A stretch of 64,000 bases of DNA from Lumbricus terrestris. Taxonomy: Eukaryota > Annelida > Clitellata > Crassiclitellata > Lumbricidae. The translations under genes and the position numbers were made by a program. A model generated the notes under the pieces. That model ran no database searches and was not told the origin of the DNA. It saw only the letters and a list, made by a program, of their open reading frames with translations. Positions 1 to 10,799 of this stretch are shown one piece after another. Each line of letters starts with the position of its first letter. Within the stretch, counting starts at the first letter, position 1. The stretch is taken from contig OX457040.1 of the NCBI GenBank assembly GCA_949752735.1, positions 3,947,583 to 4,011,582 of the forward strand, given 5' to 3'.

Positions 1-90
1 GGATGGATCCAGATTTGACCAGGGTCTATGATAACAGAGTTATCATGGACAGAAATTTGTTTTGGCATACTACAGCAAGATGCTAAGTGT
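1..90 (-). repeat. GGATCC-tailed retroposon fragment
   Basis: One of about nine copies in the window of a ~90-130 bp dispersed repeat with the core GATTTGACCAGGGTCTATGA followed by ACAACAGAGGCCGTT. Others lie near 8105, 26890, 27200, 33310, 34381, 36638, 38078 and 23970. On the opposite strand the core ends in GGATCC plus (ATCC)n, so that side is probably the 3' end of a LINE or SINE. The copy at 26890-27019 has a 10-bp target duplication, which supports retroposition. No coding potential is visible. Confidence 0.6.
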
Positions 91-639
91 TTCGTTTGGT
101 GACTTGATGAGGTAGCTTGATTTGAAGTTGAGGATTAATGTTTCGTAAGTGTTGTTCCTATTAAAGGTGTTTTATTCTATCTAATTAACAGCAATTTAAA
201 TGCGTGTGATATTGTTTCGATGTCGGATAGTACGCCATCCAACGATCTAGCGAACAAACACATAGCAATTTGACAACCGGGGATAGCATAGCGAAATGAC
301 AACATAAAAGGAACTTTAACACTGCGGAGCTTCATGTTGATACACTCCATACAAGACAATACGATGCAATGCAATGAAATGCAATGCAATACCACACAAT
401 ACAATAGGCATACAATTCAATATGATACAAAACAATTGTAAAATATAATGGTTATGAAAGTCTATCCACTCAGAAGCACCCGCGACCCAACCATGGCTAA
501 AGAGAACAATCTTATGGGTAGAGAAGAATGTTGTCTCAATGTCTATATATGCATACGTCGTATAGTCCCACACGGAGCCTTTTCCAGATTGCAGGGTCAG
601 CCACAGAAAAGGCGCTTATAACAGAAGTGTGCAACTTGG
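91..639. other. Gene-free interval with one M1 motif
   Basis: No credible gene. It holds an M1 motif (AAAGGTGTTTTATT, about 163-176) and a short degenerate run of AATGC/AATAC words around 363-410. The small frames here are built from that low-complexity run and resemble no protein I recognise. Confidence 0.4.
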
Positions 640-800
640 GAGGACTTACTTACTTAGTACTTAGTCCATCCCGTGCAGAACTGCACATCGGGCAACGCAG
701 CCTCTCCACTCCTCTCGGTAACGCAGCCTCTCCACTCCTCCCGGTAACTGGAGGACAATATGCTTTTATAACGAGCGGAGAGAGCCACGGTGCTGGATGT
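640..800 (-). repeat. LINE/SINE 3'-end-like fragment with an internal 23-bp duplication
   Basis: Read on the minus strand, a CCCGATGTGCAGTTCTGCAC hairpin-like segment runs into GGATGGACTAAGTACTAAG and then (AAGT)n, the layout of a retroposon 3' end with a microsatellite tail. Within it a segment beginning GGTAACGCAGCCTCTCCACT is present twice in tandem (about 690-750). Parent family not identified. Confidence 0.4.
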
Positions 801-1029
801 CTATGACAGAGCAGCAGAGCTTCTGTAAAGCATACGCAAGTGTCATACTTGCGAAACAATGCCAAACGAAGACTGAGATCCGGTAAGTTATTCTCTGTTA
901 GAAAGGAAGCCGATGTAAGATAACCCGCATATTGTACTCAGTGACGTGCCAAAATCACTGGATTCTACTAATAAGGCCTTTGTGCTCAAAATCCGATCCA
1001 AACACCCAACCGTAGACGCCGGAAAGTGC

Positions 1030-1057
1030 ACATATATATATATATATATATATATAG
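1030..1057. repeat. (TA)n microsatellite
   Basis: About 28 bp of alternating T and A, directly upstream of a minus-strand SINE. Confidence 0.9.
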
Positions 1058-1092
1058 ATGGCGCTGCAGTAGTCAAGACGAGAGATAATGTT

Positions 1093-1316
1093 TGTCTGTA
1101 TACGTGCATTTGTTATAGAACCCCTTCAAACTCTCTACTCAGAGGCGATCCCGACTGCAGCGCGGACACTGCATCGGAGTTTCACGCCGAAGCGCTGAGC
1201 AAGTGCATGTGAAGGACTTGCCCAAGGTCCCTACGCGGCGACATGAGGTGGATTCAAACCTGCAACCATCCGGCTGCAGGGCAACAACATGACCACTACA
1301 CTACCTCGCCCCACCC
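1093..1316 (-). repeat. tRNA-derived SINE, near full length
   Basis: On the minus strand it starts with a tRNA-like head (GAGGTAGTGTAGTGGTCATG, matching a pol III A box). A B-box-like GGTTTGAATCC follows, slightly mutated from GGTTCGAATCC. The body has AAGTCCTTCAC, AGCGCTTCGGCGTGAAACTC and CGATGCAGTG. The tail has CTCTGAGTAGAGAG and a degraded CGCTATAACAAGTGCGCATA. The same architecture recurs at 3020, 42645 and 51993. The tail shares its CTCTGAGTAG...GGCGCTATA segment with L2-like LINE ends in this window. Confidence 0.85.
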
Positions 1317-1379
1317 TGTGTGCGTAGCTGTGTATGTGAAGTGGGCAGACAGATTTTGAGAGAGCGTATATATATGAAG

Positions 1380-1833
1380 CAGTGATGTGGTCTCGAGACG
1401 GTCTCGAGACCAGAAAATTGCGGTCTTGGTCTTGGTCATGGTCTTGAATGAGGCGGTCTTGGTCTTGGTCTTGAAGGTCCGGTCTTGGTCTTCGTCTTGG
1501 TCTTGAAGGTACGGTCTTGGTCTTGGTCTTGAAGGCAAAAAAGGAATGTCATAAGAATTTTTCATGAAGGAAAAGACAGCAAATTTTAAAATTTTAATCA
1601 TCGGGCGACTAAAAAAAAGGGTCGTCAGAAATTTCAAGCCGGAAAATTGGAAAAATCCATGTATTTTTCAGAGAAATCATCAATCTAGCCTTTTTTCGGC
1701 CGGTCTTGGTCTTGGTACACTCGGTCTTGGTCTTGGTCTTGGTCTTGGAACACTCGGTCTTGGTCTTGGTCTTGGTCTTGGAACACTCGGTCTTGGTCTT
1801 GGTCTTGGATTTTTGGTCTTGTGCACAACACTG
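1380..1833. mobile_element. hAT-type MITE built from GGTCTT repeats
   Basis: The 454-bp element starts CAGTGATGTGG and ends GCACAACACTG, a short imperfect terminal inverted repeat. It is flanked by a perfect 8-bp duplication, ATATGAAG, at 1372-1379 and 1834-1841. CAGTG termini with an 8-bp TSD are typical of the hAT superfamily. The inside is mostly GGTCTT hexamers (about 1420-1540 and 1700-1820), with a palindromic GGTCTCGAGAC pair near the left end. A central segment (about 1605-1660) carries AAAGGGTCGTCAGAAATTTC, the reverse of a module that forms the 47.6 kb array. It encodes no transposase and would depend on one in trans. Confidence 0.85.
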
Positions 1834-1841
1834 ATATGAAG

Positions 1842-2890
1842 TGTTCTTTGTTACAGTCTCACAAACACTCACATAAGACTTAGTTACAATAATAATTGAC
1901 ACGCAGACACTATTGTAGCACTCACCCACAGTCACGATTGATAACAAAACAAATATATGTATATATATTTTTATATATTATATAAAACGGTTCATCAATG
2001 GTAGAGGTTCTTCATACTATTTTACAGCAATGCAAAACAATACAATAATCTTATCTGAAATTATATGAGCCAGCTTGCTATGTTTTAGACACCTTTTAAA
2101 TGTATTTTTCCGTCAAATAAGAACCTAGCGTTGTAACCGTTGACAATTCGTGACTTCGAGTGTTGCTATTATTTAGAAATGCAAATGGAGAATAACATTA
2201 CTGTTCAAACTAATTACTGCCCATCTCAGTAGATTACGATGCTGTTAGATATCCTTGAACCCTCCAGTCACTCTTCAACGACAGCACCGTATATCCTACC
2301 TGCGTCAATGCCAGTCCGAAGCCTGAAGTTAAGAGGAGGGTGACGCCTATTTTTTTATGAAACAACGTAATAGCGTCTTTTCGACACATTTGATTCATAA
2401 TGAGCCAATGCTACATAAGCATGGAACATGGAAATCTGCCCATAACGATCTGCCACTGCTTTCATTCGTCCATTCATTCACTCTAGAAGAGGCGCTATAT
2501 AAATTCTGGCAATGAACGAATGAAGAAAATGAATTGTTATTGCAATCAAGAAACTTGAATCCATTGGAAATAATATTATATATGCTATTCTCTTTATTCA
2601 ACAATCCGGTTGACAGACCGCAACTGGTTGCAGTGTACAATTATGCAGTTTAATAAACAATTCACAAGAATACACAACTCTTAACAATACTAACTGAGCA
2701 GACAGCCTGCAATATGACGACGATGATGTCCGGTGTTGATGGTTCTGGAGAGACACGCGTGATGAGTAAAACGAATAAATTCTGGTAAGAGAATGAAATT
2801 AATTCAAGTCGACAAACAGACGGACGGACGATTGCGAAGTGGAATGTATGGTTGACTAAGATAATTTATAACACATCTGTGTGTGAGTGA
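1842..2890. other. Gene-free interval with LINE tail and M3 module
   Basis: No gene. About 2276-2342 is a minus-strand copy of the M3 module (CAATGCCAGTCCGAAGCCTG). About 2465-2530 is a LINE 3' tail: AGAAGAGGCGCTATATAAAT followed by AATGAACGAATGAAG, the same ending as the L2-like fragments at 3940-4215 and 32485-32700. The rest is AT-rich with no recognisable feature. Confidence 0.5.
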
Positions 2891-2895
2891 GTGTG

Positions 2896-2897
<2 letters not shown>

Positions 2898-2932
<35 letters not shown>
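2898..2932. repeat. (TCTA)n microsatellite
   Basis: About nine consecutive TATC/ATCT tetramers, then degenerate TCTG units to about 2957. Confidence 0.9.
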
Positions 2933-3019
2933 GTCTCTACGTCTGTCTGTCTGTCCATCTTTTCTGTCCTTGATTCCATCCATCTGATGTTGTATGCGTT
3001 CGTCTCTCTGCCTCTGTAT

Positions 3020-3245
3020 TGTTTGTATACGCGCACTTGTTATAGCGCCCCTTCGAGCTCGCTACTCAGAGGCGCTTCCGAGAGTGGACATTGCATCGGA
3101 GTTTCACGCCGAAGCGCTGAGCAATTGCGAGTGAAGGACTTGCGCAAGGTCCCTAAGCGGCGACTTGAGGTGGATTCGAACCTCGAACCTTCCGGCTTCA
3201 AGGCAACGACGCCACCACTATATAATACTCCACCGCGCTCTGTAT
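3020..3245 (-). repeat. tRNA-derived SINE, full length
   Basis: Same family as 1093-1316. On the minus strand it reads a tRNA-like head with GTGGTGGCGTCGTTGCC, the B box GGTTCGAATCC (here followed by ACCTCAAGTC), then AAGTCCTTCACTCGCAATTG, GCTCAGCGCTTCGGCG and the 3' part GCCTCTGAGTAGCGAGCTCG plus GGGGCGCTATAACAAGTGCG. The intact B box sits about 60 bp from the 5' end. Confidence 0.85.
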
Positions 3246-3394
3246 GTACGTTTGTTTGTTTCTTTTCAACGTGTCTGTCCGTGTCTCTCTTCGACTATTC
3301 ATCTGTCTATTTATATCTTGTCTTTGTCTGCTTGCCTATCTGTGTTTCCGTGTCACCGTATTATTGTTGTTATTATTATTATTACATAAATTTC

Positions 3395-3700
3395 TTACGC
3401 GCTCAAGGTCACATCAAAGTGTAAATCTGGGGAGCGCGGATAGTCGGAGGAAGATGCAGTTAAAGGTCCATGTGCTTGAAAGCCAAAGAGAAATAGTGAG
3501 TTTTGAGCCCTTTTTGAAGGTAGAAAGTGAATTTGAGCAACGAAGAGAGAGTGGAAGTAGATTCCATTCTTTGGGAGCAGAGGCATGGAATGCACGCGAG
3601 CCCATAACAGTTCTGCATCGAGACTCAGCTAAAAGACCCATGCTTGATGATCGTAGGCAACGAGAAGGAATGTAAGGAGTAAGCAGTGACTTAAGGTAGG
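3395..3700 (-). pseudogene. L2/CR1-like LINE reverse transcriptase C-terminal fragment
   Basis: The minus-strand translation contains GSRAFHASAPKEWNLLP followed by a serine-rich and LSTFKKGSKL stretch. This matches the conserved C-terminal 'RSF..AAP..WN.LP..(I/L)R....FK..LKT' block found after the RT domain in CR1/L2-group LINEs. Only the last ~75 residues are recognisable and several frames are needed, so this is a dead 5'-truncated copy. Confidence 0.6.
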
Positions 3701-3934
3701 GAGATGTTCCTGTGGATAGGTATTTGTAGGCTAGACAGACCGATTTAGATTTTATCCTGAACTCGACAGGAAGCCAATGCAGCTGATGAAATAAAATTGA
3801 AGAATTTGAAGGTATTCGGACTCGCAGAACAACGTTTCGATAATGCCGAACTTATAGCGTTTTAATACTAATGGTTTTAAGGTGTGTAAGAAGATTTTTC
3901 TGGTGTTTTAACACCATTTCCAGGGTGCTCTACT

Positions 3935-4215
3935 ATTATACCCACGCCACATTTGTATGCCAAAATTCAAAGACGGAGATAGCTATATCCCTTTTGCACG
4001 AACTGCAACGACGCAGCATAGAGCGTTTTCTGTGATAGGCCCAGTTGTCTGGAATGGGCTCCCACAGGAGCTACGTCTACTTGCTGGGGTTATTACTGAA
4101 ATTTTTTTTATTAAGCTCAAAACTGTTCTTTTTGCCGTGCTAAAGTCGGGAGCGCTTCTGAGTAGTCCCCATGAAGAAGCGCTATATAAATTCTTGAATG
4201 AATGAACGAATGAAA
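3935..4215 (+). pseudogene. L2/CR1-like LINE 3' end
   Basis: Plus-strand frame 3957-4205 reads PFARTATTQHRAFSVIGPVV, then WNGLPQELR and LKTVLFAVLKSGALLSS, the conserved C-terminal tail of CR1/L2-group polyproteins. It runs into the nucleotide signature GGGAGCGCTTCTGAGTAG, then GAAGAAGCGCTATATAAAT, and a (TGAA)n-like tail. Truncated 5' just before this block. The same 3' signature is shared with the SINE family. Confidence 0.75.
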
Positions 4216-4900
4216 GCTATACGTATCGATAGGAGGAAAGGTTTGATATGAAAACCTGAATGAGTTACCTTGTGGTATCGGCTCTATTTATAAAATCATT
4301 TTTATGAGTGTTGAGGTGTGCGAAGCTATCGTTTTTTTTTCTTCCAAAACCTTTTAATATAATTAGGGCCGTGGTCTCCGATCTGGACGCATCCACGCGA
4401 CATAAATATTCAAACTGTTGAAAATGGTTTTATGGCACAATGTGGCATAGACTCCAAAAACTCGGTATAAAGTTGAGTTGTCATTTCTGGTATCTATTAT
4501 TTAGTTATTTTTCGCTTAACCGGTTATTGTACAATGCCATCGCTATCAATTGCCAGTTTAGACTCTTGTATATCGGAGGCAGGCTTAGTAGAAGTAGTGA
4601 CTTCATTCTTAAAACACCATAGCGCAACAAAAGATCACTAGGTCACCTGCCTCCTTTGTCCAGGCTTCGGACCGGCATTGCGCGCTACATTGTGCATACG
4701 AGGTTCTTCGATGCGTGAAATGGAAGCGAGAGCATTGCAAACTAAAACCATTTTATTTACACTCCTTAATAACCGATAAAAGCGGCATTATAAATTCACC
4801 CTGTAGTTCAAACTGGTCGTTTAATTCCTTTCTTTTTACCTTCCAATCTTTGCTCCGTCAAACAGGACAACAGGAGACCGCGTGCACTTTTCAGATGGGC
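4216..4900. other. Gene-free interval
   Basis: No gene recognised. It includes TTTATAAAATC with AGGTGTGC about 30 bp downstream (M1 at 4313) and a partial M3 module (GTCCAGGCTTCGGACCGGCA, about 4658-4677). Otherwise featureless. Confidence 0.4.
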
Positions 4901-4904
4901 AACG

Positions 4905-5150
4905 TTTCAGATTTCTGGTATCCAATGTGTCGTTCTTTGCGCTATGGATCGAACAGCAACCGTGAAGAATCGAGCCTTCTCTGTGGACGGTTCGGCAGTA
5001 GTAAAGCTAGTCTGTGCCCTGGGGCTTTTCCAGAACCATTCACCACTAAACTTAGACTGTTCCTTATGGGCTCGCAGGAGTCGGGAGCGTCTCTGAGAAG
5101 TTCCTTCATCGCAAAACTGCATAAGTTTCCGAATGAATTTCGCACAAGAA
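4905..5150 (+). pseudogene. Degenerate L2/CR1-like LINE 3' end
   Basis: Plus-strand frames retain EPFTTKLRLFLMGSQESGAS and SLRSSFIAKLHKF, decayed from the 'FK..LKTYLF...GSASE' ending of the family seen at 3935-4215. The nucleotide signature TCGGGAGCGTCTCTGAGAAG is still clear (about 5082-5101), then GAATGAAT. It is more diverged than the other copies. Confidence 0.55.
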
Positions 5151-5324
5151 ACAACTATTTCAAAGTGTCAAAGCAAGGTAGCAAAGTAGATGTTTGTGAC
5201 TTATAGCTTCTTTGACTTATTCAATTCTCTCTGTCGACAACATTCTCCTTCTTCATTATCAGGTCTTCCTAACTCCGTCACTGGCTGCACTCTGCCAGTA
5301 CCAGTGCCAGTCTCATGCATTGAT

Positions 5325-5450
5325 AAAGGAGGAGGAGGGCACTGCATCGGGGGAAACTCTGATGCAGTGTGCGCTCTGTAGTCGGGAGCGCCTCTGAGTA
5401 GCGAGCTTGAAGCGGCGCCCATAACAAGTGCGCATACGAACAAACAGTGA
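5325..5450 (+). repeat. SINE 3' fragment
   Basis: Contains GATGCAGTGTGCGCTCTGTA, GTCGGGAGCGCCTCTGAGTA and CATAACAAGTGCGCATACGA, followed by ACAAACAGTGAC. The tRNA-like head is missing. The M3 module lies just upstream on the minus strand (about 5265-5325). Confidence 0.7.
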
Positions 5451-6494
5451 CTGACGGGAACGTAGTAATCTTTCTTGTTTGCCGAGATTAACGCGACGTC
5501 ATTAATTTCGTCATCCCCGTTGCGTCATTATAGCTACGAATGTGAAATATTTTATATAGCACTTGGCTAGAGCGTCAAAGGTCATCAATCTGAAATCTCA
5601 TTAAAAAATTGATGGCCATCTACATGAGTATTGATTGTTGACTTTTTTATTTATCACCGTGTAAGGACCCGACCCATTATCATCATTCTTTCTAAATTGA
5701 TGTCGTTATCGTCAAACCTGAACTTATAAAATCACTAGCTACGATTTTGAGGTGTGCAAATACATAACTTTTGTTTTCGGTGTTTATGAGAATTTTAATG
5801 GTTCAATGAAAGTGCTTACGTCCGAATGGTTAATTGAAATACTTTTGGCTAAATAACCGATTTTATAACTTTATGTCGATCTGTTTTTGAGGTGTGCAAG
5901 TGCATCAAATAATTTCCAGTGTTTTTCAGAGAGGACGGACATTGCGTGAGGCATTGCGAGTGACCAGACCGTACATCCTTCCTTTAAACGGTAGACACTG
6001 TTTCCATTGAATCTGTATCTCAAACAGTGACCGTCCGTGGCTTGAAAGGCGACCGAAGTATCGCCCGACTTAGCAATGTTCAGTTTGTTCACACAAGCAT
6101 ACACTCAATGAGAGAACAATCGGTTGTTATTCTTCTTGCGTTGAATACCGATAAAATGTATTAAACGAATTAAAGGAAAAAGTTGCTTATTACAATTTCA
6201 TATTGAAATATATTCTATTAATAAATTGAACACTCCACATTATATACCGAGACCAAGAAATTGGAATCGTTGCCTATAATTGGCAACGTTGAGTAGTTGC
6301 AGTTAAATGTCACCGTGTGATGACAAAATTCGTTAGCGACGCCCTCCTCCTTCATCCAGGCTTGAGACTGGCACTGACAGAGTGCAAACAGTGACGCTTT
6401 GCAACATAACGATATGCAGGTGTTTCTTAAAATAGTGTGCTTAAACTGGAAGCGTTTTAGGACCCAGCTTATGATGCATTTCGGTCATTCATTA

Positions 6495-7471
6495 ACCCTC
6501 GGGCTACTAAGGGGGGGTGGTTGCCACCCCCCCCCCTAGGTTTTTCGCAAATCAAACGCGTTCCGTCTGGAATAAAATTTTGAAAAAATTGGTAGCTGTA
6601 GAGGGTTCATTGGGACACATTTTGAGGTAAAACTTTTGATGATGCCCCCTACCGTTCAAAAGTTACACCCGATATACCAAAGGTACCAGGGGGGGTGGAT
6701 ACCACCCTTCCTAGAATATCGTCTGTAACTTTTCCGCCCTTTAATATTAAGATACACAAATTATACCATTCTATAGAGGGAATGTGGGGCTACATTTCCA
6801 TGCTCACTGAGTTGTCTTTTGACAACCGGAAGTGCTCAAAATAAATTGAAATATATATAAAGGTGTTTTATTTTCATAAAATTGTCATGTTGTTTCTATT
6901 ATAACTTATCCATAATTTATTTTTTAATAGAAATAAATTATGCCATTCTGTAGAGGGCATTTAGGGCTATTTTCTGATACTAAATAATTTGTTTTTTGAT
7001 GACCGGAAGTGCTCAAAATAAATTAAAATGTATGAAAATGTTGGGGTTTTTTACAACGCAAGCCGAAATGTGTGCATAAACGTTTTTCAGCGGCAAAAAC
7101 ATGTTTTTTTGTTTTGATTGAACATAAAACAGACTTATTACTAGTTTTTATAGTTGAATATTGGACTTTATTATATGTAAACTACCTTTTATATATAAAT
7201 CATGTATAAAACACACAGAATCTAATATATTTCCTATGCGTAAGTATACATTTTGTGGAATCGACGGGTACCCATGGTAAAAAATTCATAATTTCGAGGG
7301 GCATTCATATTTTTCTAAACCTAAATATACCATTTTGTGCAGAAATGAATGCTGAATCAAATGGTGTATTACAAGTTATGATATCTCAAACCCAACCCAA
7401 AATCCAGGGGGGTGGTAACCACCCCCCCCCTTGGTAGTCAGTGTTACAAAAAAAGCTTGGTAGCCTGAGGG
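6495..7471. mobile_element. piggyBac-like MITE, copy A
   Basis: The 977-bp element is flanked by TTAA (6491-6494 and 7472-7475). Its termini are inverted: CCCTCGGGCTACTAAGG at the left and CTTGGTAGCCTGAGGG at the right. TTAA duplication with CC-starting termini is diagnostic of piggyBac-type elements. G/C-rich subterminal palindromes (GGTGGTTGCCACCCC) lie at both ends, and an internal CCGGAAGTGCTCAAAATAAA is present twice. No transposase frame, so non-autonomous. Copy B is at 20858-21837. Confidence 0.9.
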
Positions 7472-7475
7472 TTAA

Positions 7476-7795
7476 AATGGCTTTTTGATTCTTTTCTCTC
7501 TTTTTTCTTCTTCTTCTTCTGTCTTCTCTTTTATGTTTCGTTGTGCTTCTAGTTTATTCCTTCCTGTCACCACCATGACCCACTCAACTATACCCGAATC
7601 TCCCACCTGTACTACTAATTCAACAAACGTCATTTACTCATCATCTTTGCAATGAATAATCATGCATCTTCCCTCTAATACTAATCCTATTACTTGTAAT
7701 TATACCCAATTTTTTCTTCACTACATATGCAAGACAAAATGTGTAACTGTTTTATTTTTTCTTTTGTGGGAGCAATAAACTTGACTTGACTTGAT
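7476..7795 (+). mobile_element. 5'-truncated LINE 3' UTR
   Basis: This segment is absent from the other two tandem copies, where TCATTCATTA runs directly into TTTTGAG. It ends GTGGGAGCAATAAACTTGAC with a (TTGAC)n tail, the same layout as the intact LINE at 61650 (CAATAAATGAATTGAATTGA). It is pyrimidine-rich, has no RT coding and is best read as a 3' UTR-only insertion of a CR1/L2-group LINE. Confidence 0.65.
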
Positions 7796-8104
7796 TTTGA
7801 GTTTGCACCATCATAATGAGGAGCGAATTGTTTCACCATAGAGACCACTGAACTTGGATCATTGGATGTTGGAATTCGATTTGTCAACGCATAAACGAGG
7901 AAGCTATTTATAAGATATATAAATTACGATATAGAGGTGTGATGACGCCTGGGTGAACAAGGTCCGAGTTCCCAAACGAGTGACCGAGGTTGGGTGGAAA
8001 AATCGGCGAATTGCATCAAGGGTCATCACTCTGAAACTTCATTAAAATCGATGGTCATCGATGTGAGTCATGATTGTTGAATTACGTTTGGTAACTTTTT
8101 GTGA

Positions 8105-8190
8105 ATCATCGTGTCCTTGGATGGATCCGATTTGACCATGGTCTATGACAATAGAGGACAGAAATTTGCTTGGCGTACTACAGCACTTAA
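8105..8190 (-). repeat. GGATCC-tailed retroposon fragment
   Basis: Same family as 1-90: GGATGGATCCGATTTGACCA, then CTATGACAATAGAGGACAG and AAATTTGCTTGGCGTACTAC. Inserted within copy 2 of the 1.5 kb tandem unit. Confidence 0.6.
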
Positions 8191-9362
8191 GAGCAAGGTA
8201 CTGAACCAGCTGAATTTATAAAATCACGCTACTATTTTGAGGTGTGCAAAGACATAACTTTTTTCAATGTTTATGAGAATCTTCAGACCGATGATAATTA
8301 TAGCCCTTCCATCTCCAAGCCAATTTAGGCGTAAACCAGTTTAAGAACGTCTTTTAAAGTCATAGAACACTAAGCATGAGCCACCTGCCCATCCAATATA
8401 AAACTTTATTTTAATGTGTTTTGAGGTGTGCAAGTGCAACATATTATTTCCAGCGGATTTGACGGACGCAATGACCGTGAGACAGTGCGAGCGACCAGAG
8501 CGTACTTCCTCCTTTTAATCGGTAGACACTGTTTCCATTGTATTTGCCCCTCAAACCAGTGACTCTCCGTGGCTTCAAAGTCAACCAAAAATCGCCCGAA
8601 ATAGCAATGTTCACACAAGCTCAATGAGAGCGCAATCGGTTAAATGTTATTGCTTTGAAAACCAGTAAGATGTCTTTAATGAATGAAACGAAGAAGTTAC
8701 TTATTACAATTACACATTGGAATATATTCTGTTAAAAATTGGACACTACACGTTATATGCCGAGACCAAGAAATTGGAGTCGCTACCTATTGGCAACGGT
8801 GAGTAGTTGCAGTTTAACGTCACTGTGATAACAAAAATGGTTAGCGACGCCCTCCTCCTTTATCCAGGCTTGGGTCTGGCACTGGCAGATTGCAACCAGT
8901 GGTTCTTTGCAACATGCGATATGCAGGTGTTTCGTAAATGTGCTTAAATTGGAAGCGTTTTAGATCTCAACTTAAAACTTATTATGCACGTCGGTCATTA
9001 CTTTTTTTGAGTTTGCACAATCATAATGAGGAACGACATTCCTTCACCAAACAGACTAGTGACGCGGATATTTGAATTCGAATTGCTAATGATCGAGCGA
9101 GGAAGTTATTTATAAGATCTAGAATCCACGATATAGAGGTATGACGACGTCCGGGTAAACAAGGTCCGAATTCCCAAACGAGCGGCCGAGGTTGGGTAGA
9201 AAAGTGAAAGGTTGAAATGAAAGACTAAACTTACTAAAGAGTGAGAAATATGGTCTGAGACTGGAACGTAGAACAACGCGAGTGACAGTGCGGCTGGATT
9301 TACTGAAGGTCAAGATCACAGAAGAGGTCTACGAATGGGAAAGCGATGTGGTCCTGGGAGGA

Positions 9363-9420
9363 GAATGGTCATCATAGCTTGAAAGGGCGCTGTAACAAGT
9401 GCACATACAAACAAACAGTG
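9363..9420 (+). repeat. SINE 3' tail fragment
   Basis: AGCTTGAAAGGGCGCTGTAA then CAAGTGCACATACAAACAAA is the last ~50 bp of the tRNA-derived SINE. It joins the tandem unit at the same place as the SINE fragment ending at 5450, so it was probably part of the ancestral unit. Confidence 0.6.
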
Positions 9421-10799
9421 ACTTACGGTAACGTGGTAATCTTGCTTGTTTGCCGAGATTATCGCGATGTCATTAGTTTCGTCATCGGCGTTGCGTCATT
9501 ATAGCTTTGAATGTGAAATAATTTATATAGCGCTTGGCTAGACCATCATAGGTCATCACTCTGAAATTTCATTAAAATTGATGATCATGTAGGCCTACTT
9601 GAATCATGTTGACTTAGGCCTACGCGGATAACAGTTTTTATGAATCACCGTGTAAGACTTCGATAGTATTCAAATGTTTTAGCGTCAAAGCAGAATTTAT
9701 AAAATCACTTGCTACTATTTTGGGGTGTGCAAAAATATAACTTGTTTTCAGTGTTTCTGAGAATCTTCAGGCCGACGATGTAACTCTTCCACTTGCAAGC
9801 CAATTAAGGCGTAAGCCAGTTTAGGGACATCTTCTAAAGTCAGAGAACACTAAGCATGACCCATCTGCCCATCTTACCCACCATCCCACTTAAATTGCCA
9901 CCTGATTCAATGAAAGTGCTAACGTCGGAATGGTTGACTGAAAATTAATGCCTTTGGCTAAATAACGTTTTTTATAACATTAGTTCAATCTGTTTTTGAG
10001 GTGTGCAAGTGCATCGTATTATTTTCAGTGTTTTACAAAGACCGCGAGCGACCAGACCGTACTTCAATCCTTTAAACGGTATAGATACTTTTTCCATTGC
10101 ATTTTGCCACTCAAAACAGAGACCATCCGTGGCTTCAAAGGCGACCGAAATATCGCCTGACCTAGCAATGTTCACACAAGCAATGAGAGAGCAATCGGTT
10201 GTTTTTGTTCCTGCGTTGAATACCGATAAAATGTTTGAAATGAATTAAATGAAAAAGTTGCTTATTACAATTTCATACTGAAATATATTCTATTAATAAA
10301 TTGGACACTACACATTAAATGCCGAAACCAAGAAATTGCAGTCTTTACCTATTGGCAAAGGTGAGTAGTTGCAGTTTAACGTCACTGTGATAATAAAAAT
10401 CGCTAGCGACGCCCTCGTCTTTTTTGCAGGCTTGGGACTGGCACTGGCAGAGTGCAACCAGTGGCGCTTTGCAACATGCTATTATGCTGGTATTTCGCAA
10501 ATGTGCTTAAATTGGAAGCGTTTTAGATCTCAATTTAAAACTTATTATGCATTTCGGTCATTCATTATTTTGAGTATAAACAATCATAATGAGGAACGAA
10601 CTCCGTCACCAGAGACACCAGTGACACATGATGGATATGACAGATTCGCAAACAAATAATGGGAAGCTATTTATAAGATCTAGAATTCACAATATAGAGG
10701 TGTGACAACGCCCCGGTTAAAATTGAACAAGATCCGAGTTCCCAAAAGAGCGGCCGAGGTTTGGTGGAAAAGTTGACTATGCCGGTGAGATGGAAGATC

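Noticed and set aside
1564..1947. Gly/Leu and Lys/Thr repeat proteins
   Set aside because: They are translations of GGTCTT hexamers in a hAT MITE with defined ends.
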